From NCBI GenBank assembly GCA_018524725.1, contig JAEUWP010000472.1:1-64000 (forward strand): a stretch of DNA of 64,000 nt. Direction: 5' to 3'. The position numbers and the translations under genes are program-made. Source of the DNA: Podaxis mareebaensis (Eukaryota; Basidiomycota; Agaricomycetes; Agaricales; Agaricaceae). This document shows, one piece after another, positions 21,151 to 34,427 of the stretch (position 1 is the stretch's first letter; the number at the start of each line of letters is the position of its first letter). The notes beneath the pieces are model-generated. The model was not told the origin of the DNA. It was given only the letters and a program-made list of their open reading frames with translations, and made no database searches.

Positions 21151-24100
21151 TCAACACAACCGCTCCAAGGCTTTTCGAGCTCTTGCATTGAGGCGAGGAT
21201 CAATGACAGGGACTCCAAACAGTCTTGCGACTTCACGGTCAGCCTGGGGATCGAAGACGATATCCGACGGGCGCCGCAGGCCGTTGGCGGTAGGGACAAG
21301 GTTAAACCTATTAAAGAACCTAAGGTCGAAGGACCGGGTCTGCGCCCAGGTCCAGAATTTGTTCAACCAGCGAATCTGATGACTTGTCGCCACCTTCTGG
21401 GACTGAGAGACATACGGTGAAGTACAGAGATAAACGAAAACTCGAACTACGTTGAGTTTAGTCACATTTAACACACCAGGCCCATGGCTGACCAATGCTT
21501 TGCGGATGCCTGGTTCGAGTTGCCTGAGTGAGACTGCATCGCGATCATAGATGGCAAACAGATCTTCCTCAATTTCGTCGAGGAGGACATGAGTTTTGCC
21601 GAACCCAGTTGATGCAGTGAGAGCCAGTCGAGCTCCAGAAACCGATGGAATGAGGGGGAGACCCACGACATTGTGGAAATTCAGTGTTGACAGAAGGTAG
21701 CGGAGGATGACTTGGACATCTGTGGCATCGAGGGCTTTGAGCTTGTCAGCGGAAGGCTAAAAGTGACAGTTAGTTGATGTTGGTGGCTCGAAGAAATGCC
21801 GTTCACACCTTTAGTCTTCTATATGCGGTCTCGGGTGGTAAGATCCGGGTTCCACGCGGGATGGTGGATGGGTGGGAACTGAAACGTTTGATGAACGCGA
21901 TTTCCATTTCGGGCGACTGGTCATGGAAATTCTCCAAGATCAGATCCTGCATTTCACTGACGGACAGTGGGAAGGGATGGCTGGGGTCGAGGTATCGCAA
22001 CATATCCTGATTTATAACACGAAGATCGAGGTACACAACCGACTCCAGCCGTGGAAGGATTGGGATCTTCCCCGGATCGACACCTCGAACCGTGACAGTG
22101 CTAGCGATGGACGTTCTGCGAGTTGGTGGTCCACCATCCGAAGACACTGAGATAACGGGGTAGATGGGAAGTGCACGGAGCCGCGAGCGGAGGAGGTTAT
22201 CTGCCGACATTGACCCATGCCGAGCACAAGCGGAAGGGAGGTTTTTGATGAGATAGGCGCACAGATAACTTGCTTCACTCTCAGAGAATTTCACGCTGAT
22301 CATCGCTGGCATTGTACACAGGAGGGCATGGATGTTGGAGCTCGGCTGTAACTGCTTCAAGGCCCCACGGGCTCTCTCATCGAGGCGAGGATCGATGACA
22401 GGGACAGTTAAGAGCTCCAGCAAACTCGCGATTTCGTGATCATCCTGTGGATCGAAAACGGTTTCTGTAGGGCGTTGGAAGCCTTTGGTGGTAGGGACAA
22501 GATTGAATCTATTGAAGAACCTGAGGTCGGAAGACCAGGTCTGCACCCAGTCCCAGAATTTGTTCAACCAGTGAATTTGATCACCGGTCGCCACTTGCTG
22601 GTACTGAGAGGCATATGGTGAAGCGCTGAGGTAACTGGAGATGCGGGCTATGCTAAGTTTAGCCACGTTTAACACACCAGGCCCGTGATGGACCAATGCT
22701 TCGCGGACATCTGGTTCGAGTTGCCTGAGTGACACAGCGTCGGGATCATAGATGGCGAACAGATCTTCCTCGATTTCGTTGAGGAGGACATGGGATTTTC
22801 TGAAGAAGATCGACGTAGCGAGTGCTATTCGAGCTCCAGAAACCGACGGGATTAGAGGAAGGCCCGCGATGTTACGGCAGTTCGACGTTGATAGAAGGTA
22901 GCTGAGAATGGTTTGGGCGTCTGTGTCATCGAGAGCTTGGATCTTGTTAGCCAGGGGCTAGGGGTGATGATTAGTTCATGTTGGTGACTCGAAAAATGCC
23001 GTTCGCACCTTCAGCCTGCTATATGCAGTCTCGGGTGACAACACGTCGCTGCTCAGGCGTCTGGCTTGTATGACCTGCATGAGATATTGTGGAGGTTGGG
23101 TTACCAGAAGGCCAGCGCGAGCAAGAGCAGCTAAGGTGCCAGCCTCAGGGTGTTCATCGGCAATGAGGATAGCAGCGGCAGCCTTATAAGGGGTATTCGT
23201 GCCGATCACTGATGGAGCGGTAAGACTCAGGGCATAATGGGCAACATGGAAGGATATATCCTTCCAATACGCATAATCTCCAGAATCCACCTCGTCTTGG
23301 GGGCTGGGCCATACGTCAAGGATGCTCTCGAAGTTATCATGTGTAACAAGAACCTTGACAAGCACGGCCCATGCCAGGGGGATATAGGTATCGAAAAGTA
23401 GTCGATTCCATTCAATCAAAGTGCTGCTTGCAGAAATCAAGGAATGAAAATCTCCACCCAAATGAGTAACGCACCGGTCACCAAAATCCTCGATAGTTCC
23501 CACCGCTGCTGTGTTACGAAGGTTCTGTCGTGATTGCGTCAGCGCAAAGAGGGCATTGATATGAACGGGGAACCCTGTTCGCAATGGTAGAGGAAGATGG
23601 GTGAAGAGTCGACCGATCTTTGTTGAAGGTGGTGAGTCAAGGGGAATGGCAAGGTCAACGATGGGGCTGAGTTTGTGCTGGTACAGTGTAGCAGCAGGGT
23701 TGCCACCAAGCCGCTTGGAAAGCGTCCCCACTGCCCCTGCTTTGGAAAAGGGAGCATGAAGAATCCGCCATTCCCCCTTTTCCAATGAACGAGCAATAGT
23801 AGTTTGGATGGTAGCCTTATGTATTTCGTACTTTCCATAAGGCTCCGGTGGTGTTCTGTTAATTGTCGCACTCGCGATCTGTGTCTTCTTCCCATTAGCA
23901 GTGATCTCGTAGATATCGATTGAGGAAACGTTGCGCAAGAAGAGTAGGGACATGTTCAACTCTTCTGCCGCAAAGCTCCTGAGTAATTTCGAGATCTCGT
24001 CAGGAGAGGTGACGTTGTCACTGATCTGACTTGCAGAAGTACGTAATGGAAGGCGCAAGATGGTGCCATGGAAGGGTCTCCCCCAATCGGAGCGCGAAAA

Positions 24101-24753
24101 AAGCGGGCTGAAAGCAGCCAGATGGTCACCACAGTCCTGGGAGCTGCACTCGAGGTCCAACCTGACACCACCCCGGACACCAGAGACTCCCACGAACTCG
24201 TGTTTCGGGTCGAGGATGGCAAGGTGAAGTCCGGAAAGTATGTGAGGCGTATCAGTTACCTAGGCTGGAGTTAGTGACCCCACGATGAGTAAAGAACGAA
24301 ACTGACATGGTAACACGAGGAAAGCTCAATCCCGCAATCGCAGGCTTTCCTGTCTCATACATAAGTCTCAATAGGATTGTGATTCAACAGGGGATAATCA
24401 CGAAGTATCCGCAACCTTTGACGGTTGATGGGCGCTCTTCAACGCCTCCCAGTCATCCATTCGAATGAATATGTCATTATGGGTCAGGAAGGCTGGTCCT
24501 TGGGTCCTAGCAAAATAGGGATGATACAAGTCTTTAGTGCCATGATGACGCCGGTCCAAAACAAAGACCTGTGAATTCGGATGTGAGAACCTGTTTGGAA
24601 ATGGGGAGATAGCCGACAGACCTGTTTGGTGGCCCGAGCATCATCTGAATTCTGAAGGATGTCATGTAGGAAATTATTTGAAAATGGATAGCCTCCCAGA
24701 ATTGTGTGTATTGTGGAATTTGGAGAAGCGCTCTGACCAGAGTCTTCGATCAT
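21151..24753 (-). CDS. Truncated sacsin-like ATPase protein (copy E)
   Basis: Six exons, about 1,115 residues, open throughout; ATG 24751-24753, stop 21151-21153. Approximate exons: 132 nt, about 167 nt, 43 nt, 24259-23009, 22957-21809 and 21756-21151. The N-box is ILQNSDDARATKQ. Exon 2 reads GPAFLTHND where full-length copies have GPALLAFND. The short exon 3 reads ACDCGIELSS where A and B have IGKYGIGFRS, so the glycine loop that closes over ATP is lost. Exons 5 and 6 start with the same linker module (GLPLIPSVSGAR in each), a tandem exon duplication shared with F. Exon 5 ends with the ETAYRRLK motif that normally ends the previous exon, which marks the recombination point. ATPase-2 and BTB are missing. 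E and F are close paralogues along their whole length. Likely a catalytically dead short protein or a young pseudogene. Confidence 0.78.
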
Positions 24754-24789
24754 GCTGGTTGCGACGGTGCTAAGGATGGTCCATGGATC

Positions 24790-24799
24790 CTTATATAAG
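24790..24799 (-). promoter_or_regulatory. TATA box of copy E
   Basis: CTTATATAAG, 37 nt upstream of the ATG of E and identical to that of F. It lies within the ~300 nt between the stop of gene B and the start of E. Confidence 0.65.
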
Positions 24800-25061
24800 G
24801 AGTCACGAACCCGTCCCAAGAATAGTGTATTCCTTCGACCACGAGTCCACGTCATGTGGCATTTAATATGCTTGTTCGAGCTGCGGCATGATGTCACCGC
24901 CGCGCTGCTCAATCAATCAAAACCAGTCTTGCCAAATGGTTCTCAATCCTCAAACACTAACGAAGCCTAGAAGCGTTCAAAACGCAGATTTGTTATCATA
25001 CAAGGACACAGAACGCGGAACATATTGTTACAACATAATAGCACAAAATTCACCCAAAGCT

Positions 25062-28000
25062 TCAGTTGTGGGCCATGTTTACACTGTTCTCCCTTGCTTG
25101 TTGGACCAGTCGCGCATTGTTCGTCTCATATTCACTGCAGTAAGCTTCCAATTCCGTAGAGCCAGTATTGTTAGCTGTCTGTCGAACTACAGGAGAATAT
25201 ACCGAGCGTCAATAAACAGCTGGACTGGTGATGAGCCAACTTTTGGACGCACCATGATCCAAGTTGAACGGATCGACCATCCTCATCTTGATAATGACAT
25301 TCTGCATGACAACTTGTGCATCCGTCATAAACCAGAAGCGCATGAGTGTAAGCATCTCCAACGCTAAATCGATATCGGAGTCCTCCCTCTGCAGTTTGGG
25401 CTCCTTTGCCGTATATATGTAATCTAAGTCGAAGTGAGACTAATCTTAGCAGGGGTCAAAAGCGAACCTACCAAGGACCTGTTCTACACATCGCCGAGAG
25501 AACTCCTCAACGCGAACACGAATAGGATTGGCCTCAGATGCGTCACCAGCTTCCCTAAAAGACCCAGAAAACATCTTCTTAAAGTGAGCATTGTAGGCAG
25601 CCAAGTATGCACGATGCGCGTGGACAGGTTTGTCATCGGGGGGATCACAAATAAAGTTGACGTCGGTACATATCCCATCCTTCCTCATCTGGTCAAAGCT
25701 GGTACAGAGATTCGCCAGACGGTTCTCGTCGGTTGGCCTTTCGGGTGAAGTGCCCGTGATTTGACCGTAATCAATATCGACTGCTCCAGCTGCAACGAGA
25801 AGCAGGTGAAAAGGTTTGATGAAGTCTCTCGGGGATTGGAGGAACCCTGTATCATAATCATCAAGCAATATGTGATCGCCTCTCTTCCAGTTCCAGTCTT
25901 CAGGTCTTTCAGGGGGAGAATCAACGTTGAGGAATAATGGGATCCCGTCTTCCGTGCATCCGCGCAAGTACTGTTCCGCATCCTCAGCGTGATCATTGAG
26001 CCATTCGTACGTTTTCTTGACATGATTCAGAAGTGTAACATGACATTGGCGGTTATGCACTTGATCTTCAGCCACCTGAGTAGCCAAGACGACGAGATGG
26101 TTAACCTGTAATTCCGCCATCAGTTCAGCCATCGCTTTCGTTATGTATGGGACAGGCGCACCACTTCTTCAGCCGTAGGAACGCCCAGGCTCGGATATAC
26201 CATAAGGACTCGTTGGTGAGGTTCTGACTGAAAGAGCGCGCGCTGAGACCAAGCAATTGCCTTAAATTCTTTCCGAACTAGCTTGTTTGGTGATACTATC
26301 GGAGGCAGGAAACGAGCATGGGAGGTGGTGTACCTAGAAGCGGAAACTCCCTGAAGAGGTGGGGCCGGAGACATATTCCGGGGAATGAAGCGAAGGTTGT
26401 CAAGGGCTCTCCATTGAGATTCATTGCTGGAGTCAACACGGACAGGAAGATCCTCAGAGAAGATCCTAAAAATGACTGCAGCCCGACTCGTAAGATCGGC
26501 ATCAGTTGCGTCCTGGAAAACAGTCACGCAGTCCCTGAACATAGCCATGTTCAATTCAGCCTGCCTCTTCAGGCCGAATGATGTAAGACGATCCTCGAGG
26601 CCACGAAATGATGGAAGAAGGAAGCGCTCTGAGCCAGTTCCAAACGCAGCTGAGAATAGAGCATCTTGAGATGAATAGAGGGTATTGGACTCCTTGATCG
26701 CCCGTTTCGAGTTTGGAACGGGGATAGAAGTGGCCGCTGTGTCAAACGATAGGAGAATACGAATCAGCTGCACATATTTTCCCTCTAATTGCTGGTCCAG
26801 GGTGGGAGGAATTCGGAGAAGATTTCGAATCGAGGAAGCTGGTTGGATGTTCATAGAGAGCAAGGTAGGACTGTATTCCACGATTGCCTGGGGCGTGAGT
26901 GCAAAATGGGCGATCACCTCCCCATCAATAGATCGTGGCAACATAACAGCACCGTTGGCGGATACATATGCACCATCAATAGTCTTCCAAATGGGCAGCA
27001 ATCTGTACTGGTTGTACTTTTTGAAGTAGCCCGGACTCCGTCCTCTAAGATGTTGCCGCACCCATGAGACAAAACGCTGGTGATCATCGGTGTCCAAAGA
27101 GTTGAACAAGGATGATATGGATCCACTGTGCCCCAGCAGGATAGAAAGAACCTCTTCAAAGGCAAGAGACCTTATAGTAAGTGCGGAGCGTATTTGGTAT
27201 GAGAGATGCGAGGTATCGACCGGGGTAAAGCCCATCTGAATGAAACATTGGGCTAGCCACTGGTGCTCGTCTCCTGTAAAATCGGCAAGGATGATGGAAC
27301 GTGTCGCACAATGGGAAATTGAAACATAATTGCCAGTAGTGAGAGTAGGAATAAGAGGATAGTTCTGAATTGCGGTCTTCGAGATTCCGAGGGCTGGAAA
27401 GACGTCCCAGAACTTTCCAATCCATTCGCGTAATGCGGGTTCCACGTTCTCCATGACGGATGATGGCGATAGGAAATCATTCAAAAGAGTCGAGATATCT
27501 CCATCTGCCAGCTTCTTCACGTTGAGAGCGTTTCGTTTCAGAAGTCTTGTTACGTCAAGCCTGCTATCTACAAGGCGGTGGGGTTTGAAGACCTCGACTG
27601 ATTCTGGCGGAACCACATAGAAACGTGATTCAGAGGGTTTCTGAAACTTCGTGAATGACCCATCCGCCAATGGGAGTAACTCCAGTTCTAGCAGATGGTT
27701 TTGTGCATCAGAATCATTCGCCAAATAGTTGATAAGCTCTTGGAGTTGTTCAAACTCGAGCGTTGATGCAGCAAACGATGCCGAGTTACTGATGATTTGG
27801 TTGTGCACGTACATCGGAGAAACTCGGGGCATCCGGTCGCTCAATCGGCGGGTAACAGAAGATGGCAATTTAACGAGATCAGTAGGTTGTATGGTTTTCA
27901 AGACCTTGGCGACGGCTCTAGGAAGATGGGCGGCAATATGGGCGGCTCGGGGAGAGAGAGCGTGAGGATGGTATCTGCTCCTGAAGATGCGGTTCTCCGA

Positions 28001-31000
28001 CGTAATAGCCATCTCATAGACTGCATGTAAGACCATATTTGATATGGTGTCATGGGCTTCCTTTGGCACGACGTCTGAGTTCCCTGGCCAATATACCGCA
28101 TTATTCGAGAGCTGAGCACGATCCTCTAATAAGTGTAGGTAAAGCGCAGGCAATACAACGGTCAGGAGCCACCGATTGTAGTTCGTCTCAGGGTTTTCGT
28201 ATTCGTCCAGTCGAACGGATCGCCGGTCAGAGGCCAAGATGAGCGATCCAGAGATGTGGACGGGAAGATCGAGTCCAATTGGAAGAGGGAGCGTCGCAAA
28301 TAAGTTGTGCTTGGGACCAGGGGACTGGCATGCAGCAATTCGGACGACGGGAGGGAGCCTGAGTCGATACTTCTCCTGCAACGAAGGAATGCATGACGGA
28401 AGGCACTGGTCCCTCACGGTAAGAGACAGGATCCGCCATTCTTGGCTCCTCTTGAGGGAATCGGGACAGGTGATGGTGACTGTGTGTGCATTGATGTTGT
28501 CCTTGATCTCGGCAGGGTCGCTGCGGGACGCCGCGACAGACCAGAGCAGTAGAGGTCCGCGTTGTCTCCGGTCAAAAAGTCGTACAGATGTTATAGAGGT
28601 GAACAGGAGACAGTCGGAAGCGAGGTCTTGGAAGCTGGACATTACGTTACGCAACGATGCAGTCCTCCGGAAGACGGGATCGACGTCAAGGAACTGCGTA
28701 CTCGACCGGAGAGGAAGTCGAAATAACGTCTGGAGGTTGACATTAGAACACAGGAAACGTCAGAATCAAGCCTGCGTACCCCGCCATATGAATACTCTTC
28801 ATTGATATCACTGGGCAGGTTGAAGCCAAACAATCCTTGCAGAGGAGACAAATGGTCGCCATAAAACCTACAAAGGGAGTTTAAAAGCGGGAGGAATGCG
28901 CTTGTCTTTATTCTTACTTTCTGACTCGGGAGAGCGGTAGGCGCAGCGAGGCCCTATCAACTGAAAGATGAGCCTTGCATGGATTCAGGAACAAAACCTG
29001 GTCCCCAGAAACGATCATAGCAAACTGGAGTAGTGTAGGGTTAAACATCTTCGTTATGGAGAACTTGGGCAAGAACAAACCTCGGTGATGTGGAACATAG
29101 TCAGAGCTCCAAGCCCGAACTGCCCAATGGTATCCTTTCTGCTCGTTTTTCCGCCTACACCAGTCCGCAGTATCCCTTTGAAGTCGTCGTCGCTGAAGGT
29201 ACTGTTGTTGTGGATGACGAGTGCAGGAACGCGTTGGAATTCAGCACAACGTGGGGAGAGCAAGGCCGTAGTTGGCGCCATCTGTTCATCGACGAGAGCG
29301 TTAAATTCTGTAGCGCCGGCGTCTGCAGCGTTTGCGAGAAATTCGAGAAGCAGCTGGGAGTCGGTATATTCCCTCAAACGGTTGCGGATAGTCGTCATAA
29401 GATCCTCTCCCATATCGAGGTCGTCAACCTGATCCAGTACGCCCACCAAACCTAACCGTCTCAAACCCAGGTCGCTTGCGAGCTCGGAGGAAATGCCCTG
29501 GTGGGTCAGAGTGTTATGTCCCATGTCAATAAAGTACGAGCGAGGTCCGACATCGTTATAACAAACACTCTCAAATGGGCGGAGGGCACCGCTAGTGTCT
29601 GGAATGTAAAGATTTGTGCGTTCTTCTGCAGTGAGCTGAGGAAGCCAGCTCAAGAGACGAATGACGCCCTGAATAGCACGCCTGTTCAGCGACTCCGTGA
29701 GGCTGGAGTTATGAAGAAACTGCAGATGTGCCAAAATAGTTTCTTTCGAAGGCCTGCCAAGCAAGAAATTCGTAATTCATTAGAACCAATAAAGATTATT
29801 ACACACCATTTAACGCAACCCATACGTTGCAGGAACGCACATACTTGGGAATGACGATGCGAGTCAAAAGCAACCGAGCTGAAGCCGATCTCAGGTATGT
29901 CCTCCTCCCCCAGCAGTGCGAATTCGACGTTTTTGAGCTTGCCATCACGCGTTGGAATCCACTTTCGACCTTGAAGGACCTCACGAATGTTAGAAAGCTC
30001 CGATTCTGTAAGGCTTCGATGCCCAAGTTCCTTGACGATTTCGCAGACTTTCTCGTACGAAGGCTCAGGAGCCTCCAAAACCTTGACCAACTGCTGAACG
30101 ACAACCTCAAATGGAACTCTGCCATCCCAAGGAAATACTTGACGGAGATAGTAACCAATGTGCACATCGGGGGCCACCATTGGCATCACCTCGTCGAATA
30201 GCTCCTTTCTTCTAAAGTGGGATAATGGATCTCGGCATTTCAGGGGACTTCTGAGACCTTCCAGCGTCGGAATCCATTCAACTTCCAACGAGAGGTACGA
30301 GGAGTTAAAGAGACCACGACAATCAAAGCGCCCGTCGTTGATATGGTCGATGAGAGTGCGAGCGAGGTGTTCTGGTCGTTGGCAATCACCGCCCGCGATG
30401 AAGCGGATACGATCACGGATGATATCCACGGAGAGCCCAGTGATGAAGAGGTTGAGACTGTGGAGATCAGCAATAAGAGGCCTGAGAATGTCTCGTGACG
30501 TGTCAGGAAGCGATGACGATGCTCCTGGAAATAGGGCGGCAATTGGAGCTTGAGGGTCGACGAGGTCCTTGGGCATTCGACGACTCCCATCGCTAGCAGG
30601 TACAAAGCTAGTGTTGGCTAACCGATTCAGGATTCCACGCGAGATGATCGACGAGTTGGAGCTGAGGTATCTGACAAACGCAATCTGCATTTCGAGCGAC
30701 TGGTCCTGGAAATTCTCCAACATCAGATCCTGCATTTCGCTAACGGACAGTGGGAAGACATGGTTCGGATCGAGGTATCGCAACATATCCTGATTTATAG
30801 TACGAAGATCGAGGTATACAACCGACTGCAGCCGTGGAAGGATTGGGATTTTCCCAGGATCGACACCTCGAACAGTCACAGTACCGGCGATGGACGTTCT
30901 GCAAGTTGATGACCCACCATCCAAAGATGCTGAGATAATGGGGAAGATGGGGAGTGCACGGAGCCGCGAGCGGAGGAGGTTATCTGCCGACATTGACCCA

Positions 31001-33580
31001 TGCCGAGCACAAGCGGAAGGGAGGTTTTTAATGAGATAGGCACATAAATAACTTGCCTCACTCTCAGTGAATTTCACGCTGATCATCGTTGGCATTGCAC
31101 GCAGAAGGGCATGGATGTTGGAGCTCGGCTGTAACTGCTTCAAGTCCCCACGGGCTCTCGCATTGAGGCGAGGATCGATGACAGGGACAGTCAAACGCTC
31201 CAGCAAACTCGTAATTTCGTGATCACCCTGTGGATCGAAAACGTTTTCCGAAGGGCGTTGAAAGCCTTTGGTGGTAGGGACAAGATTGAATACATCGAGG
31301 AAGCGGAGATCGGAAGACCAGGTCTGCACCCAGTCCCAGAATTTGTTCAGCCAATGAATTTGATCATCTGTCGCCACCCGCTGGGACTGAGAGGTATATG
31401 GTGAAGCGCTGAGATAACTGGATATGCGGGATGTGTCGAGTTTAGCCACGTTTAACACACCAGGTCCATGGTTGACCAATGTCTCGCGGACTTCTGGTTC
31501 GAGTTCCCCAAGTGACACAGCGTCGGGATCATAGCTGGCGAACAGGCTTTCCTCAATTTCATTGAGAAGGACATGGGATTTCCCGGGGAGGAAGAAAGGG
31601 AATTTTCCGAAGGGGATCGACATGGTGAGGGCCATTCGAGCTCTAGAAACCGAAGGGATTAGAGGAAGACCTGCGATGTTACGGCAGTTCGACGTTGATA
31701 GAAGGTAGCTGAGAATGGCGCGGACACCTGGGGCATCGAGAGCTTTGATCCTATCAGTCAAAGCCTAAAATAACAATTAGTTAATGGTGATGTCTCGAAC
31801 AAGGCCGTCCAAACCTTCAGTGCGCTATAAGCGACCTCAGGTGACAACATTTTGTTGTTGAGCAGGTTCCCATCTCGCATGACCTGTGTGAGATATTGTG
31901 GAGGCCGGATTACTAGGAGGCCTGCGCGAACAAGAGCGGCCAAGGTATCATGTTTGGGTGATTCATCAGCGACGAGAAGAGACGTAGTGGTTGCATATTC
32001 AGGAGGATTCGTGCCGAAGACCGGCCAAACAGCATGATCCAGGGCAGAGCGAGCAACTTGGAGAGGCATATCCTTCCAATACGCGTAATCTCCCGAATAC
32101 ACTTTCGCCTGAGGACGGGGCCATGCATCGAAGATGTTCTCAATACCATCACGTAGAACAAGGGCCTTGAGAAGCGCGGCCCATGCTAGGGGAATATAGG
32201 TATCGAAAAGTAGCCGATTCCACTCGATTAAAGTACTGCGCGACAAAGTTAGGGAGCAATAATCTTCACAACAAACGGGCAACACACTGATCATCTGAAT
32301 TCTGGACAATTCCGATTTCTCCTCCGTTGCGTAGGTTCTGCCTCGAGTGTGTCAACGAAAAGAGGGCATTGATGTGAACAGGGAACTCTGTTCGCAATGG
32401 GAGAGGGAGATAGGTGAAGAGTCGACCGATCTTCGTTGAATGTGAGAACTCGAGGGGGATGGCAAGGTCGATGATTGGACTAAGTTTGTGCCTGGAAAGA
32501 GTGGCAGCGGGGTCTCCACCGAGCCGCTGGGAGAGCTTTTTCATTGCCTCCTCTTCGGAAATGGGAACATGAACGATCCGCCATTTCCTCTCTTCCGACG
32601 AGCCAGCAAGTGAAGTTTGGATAGTAACCTTGCATGTCTTGTATCCAAGCTCTCCTTCTGGCACCAGCGGCGCTCTATCAACCGCTGCCTTTGCGATCTC
32701 TGTCTTCTTGCCGTCCGCGCTGATCTCGTAGATTTCGATTGAGGCAACATTGCGCAAGAAGAGTAAGGAGACATTCAGCTCTTCTGCCGCAAAGTCCCTA
32801 AGCAATTTCGAGATCTCGCTGGGCGAGATAATTTTATCGCTGATCTCACTCGCGGAAGTACGCAAAGGGAGGCGAAAGATGGTTCCATTGAAAGGATTCC
32901 CCCATTCGGAACGTGGGAGGAAGGAATCAAAGGCAGTGAGATGATCACTGTATGTCTGATAATCGTTTTCAAGGTTTAACTTGACACCACCAATTCTAAC
33001 GCCAGAAACTTCGGCGAATTCGTGTTTCGGGTCAAGGATAGCAAGGTGAGGTCCGGAGAGTATATGAGGCGTATCAGTCACCTGAGGTCCCGTTAGCAGC
33101 ATATTGTCAGGAATAAAGAAAAAAGCGGACATGATAACATGATCGAAATCCAATTCCATATTTGCCGATTTTCCTGCCTCGCATATAAGTACCAGTAGAA
33201 TCAATATAGTTGAACAGAAGATAATTACGAAGTATCTGTGACCTTTGATGATTGATGGATACTTTTCAATGCTTCCCAGTCATTCTCTTGAATCAACGCA
33301 TCGTTAAAAGCCAGAAGGGCGGGTCCTTGGGTGTTAGCAAGATAGGGATGATACAAGTCTTTCGTGCCATGATGACGCCAATCCAAAATAAAGACCTTGG
33401 TTTGGGGGATTGAGAACATGGGTACCGGTAGCAAGACAGGCGACAGACCTGTTTGAGGGCCAGAGCGTCATCTGAGTTCTGAAGAATTTCACGTAGTAGG
33501 CCAATGGAGAATGGGTAGCTTCCCAGAATTGCGCGTATTGCAGCGGTTGGGGCAACGCTCTCACCAAAGCCTTCAGTCAT
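25062..33580 (-). CDS. Full-length sacsin-like double ATPase with C-terminal BTB domain (gene B)
   Basis: About 13 exons and about 2,600 residues, colinear with A and C; all junctions examined keep frame. ATG 33578-33580, stop 25062-25064. ATPase-1 has N-box LQNSDDALALKQ (unusual: Leu replaces both the Gly and the Thr of DDAGAT), GPALLAFND, and an intact G2 loop IGKYGIGFRSCYH in a 43-nt exon. The linker exon 31770-29800 carries GLPLIPSVSRAR. ATPase-2 (about 29764-29085) is canonical: FLANAADAGATEF, LVIHNNSTFSDDDF, IGQFGLGALTMFHITE. The third long exon (about 28710-26190) ends in the HQRVLMVYPSLGVP motif. The BTB follows (MRKDGICTDVNFIC, HAHRAYLAAYNAHFKKMF, FSRRCVEQVLG), then a helical tail and the 125-nt last exon ending MAHN. 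The exon 1-2 intron has an AAG acceptor. It sits 300 nt upstream of E on the same strand. Confidence 0.88.
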
Positions 33581-33614
33581 GTTGGTTGCTGTAGTCTGGG
33601 TGCGATCGATAGAC

Positions 33615-33624
33615 CTTATATAAG
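33615..33624 (-). promoter_or_regulatory. TATA box of gene B
   Basis: CTTATATAAG about 35 nt upstream of the ATG of B, the same decamer as in E and F. Confidence 0.65.
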
Positions 33625-34427
33625 GAATCAGCGTTTGACCTTGTTCTGGAAATGAACATAATCAAGCCTTGTCAGATGCCATGGAAGCAATCCGCAGCGA
33701 CAACAACAGCATTTACTAGCCAAGATGCCTTCTATAAGTAAATAGAAGCACAGCCCTGCATTGAGCGCTGAGTCATGCATTGGATCTTGATCCTGCTCAT
33801 AACTTCCTCAGGCCTCAGATGCAGAAGACCGCAGGGCTCTTCGAATAGGCTTACAAGAAGCAACCAGGTCGCTTCTCGTTCCGACCCCTCACATGAATAC
33901 GAACCTTCACCGAACAAAGTAGAACGCCTGCATCAGAAGCACATCATGTACATCGAGATGGACTTCACGACAACTATCATCGATGTCACCGATAACGTTA
34001 GCTGTCGGCGGCCGGCTAACGATGTACCTACTGACAAAGCAGGGTGAAGCGGGCCGCTCAGCTGACAAGCACGACTGATGCGACTGGCTAAGAAAGCAAG
34101 AGCAAAAGCGGAGTTAGAGTTACGTGGTGCAAAGGCTCGAAGGTGAAGGAGCTCAAGGTTAACTCTGAGGATATCTTACTGGGCAATTGCATTGCGGATA
34201 TTGGGGGTCAGATGTTACCACACATTATGAATCCTTCGCATGCTTATGCCCGCAGTCGTCCAAGCACAAGAAAACGGCACGTAGACTTTCGCGGTGTGCG
34301 TCTGTTGCAACCATCCAACGGTGTTGTGCCTTTGGATTTGAGGGGTAAATGCATACTGTACATTGATACAAGATACATAGACAGGCAGCAGAAGGCATAG
34401 AATTTGTGCAAGATATTCATCAGAAGC
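33625..34427. other. Intergenic between gene C (3' end) and gene B (5' end)
   Basis: About 800 nt. It holds small open frames on both strands (for example plus 33775-34047 and 34143-34400) with no recognisable domain. I see no transposon ends or repeats. Confidence 0.4.

Noticed and set aside
28642..28851. Possible frameshift in gene B at the start of the post-ATPase-2 region
   Set aside because: Comparison with A and C shows an intron here (GTACGC to CCTCCAG in B). Splicing it restores the LFRLPLR frame.
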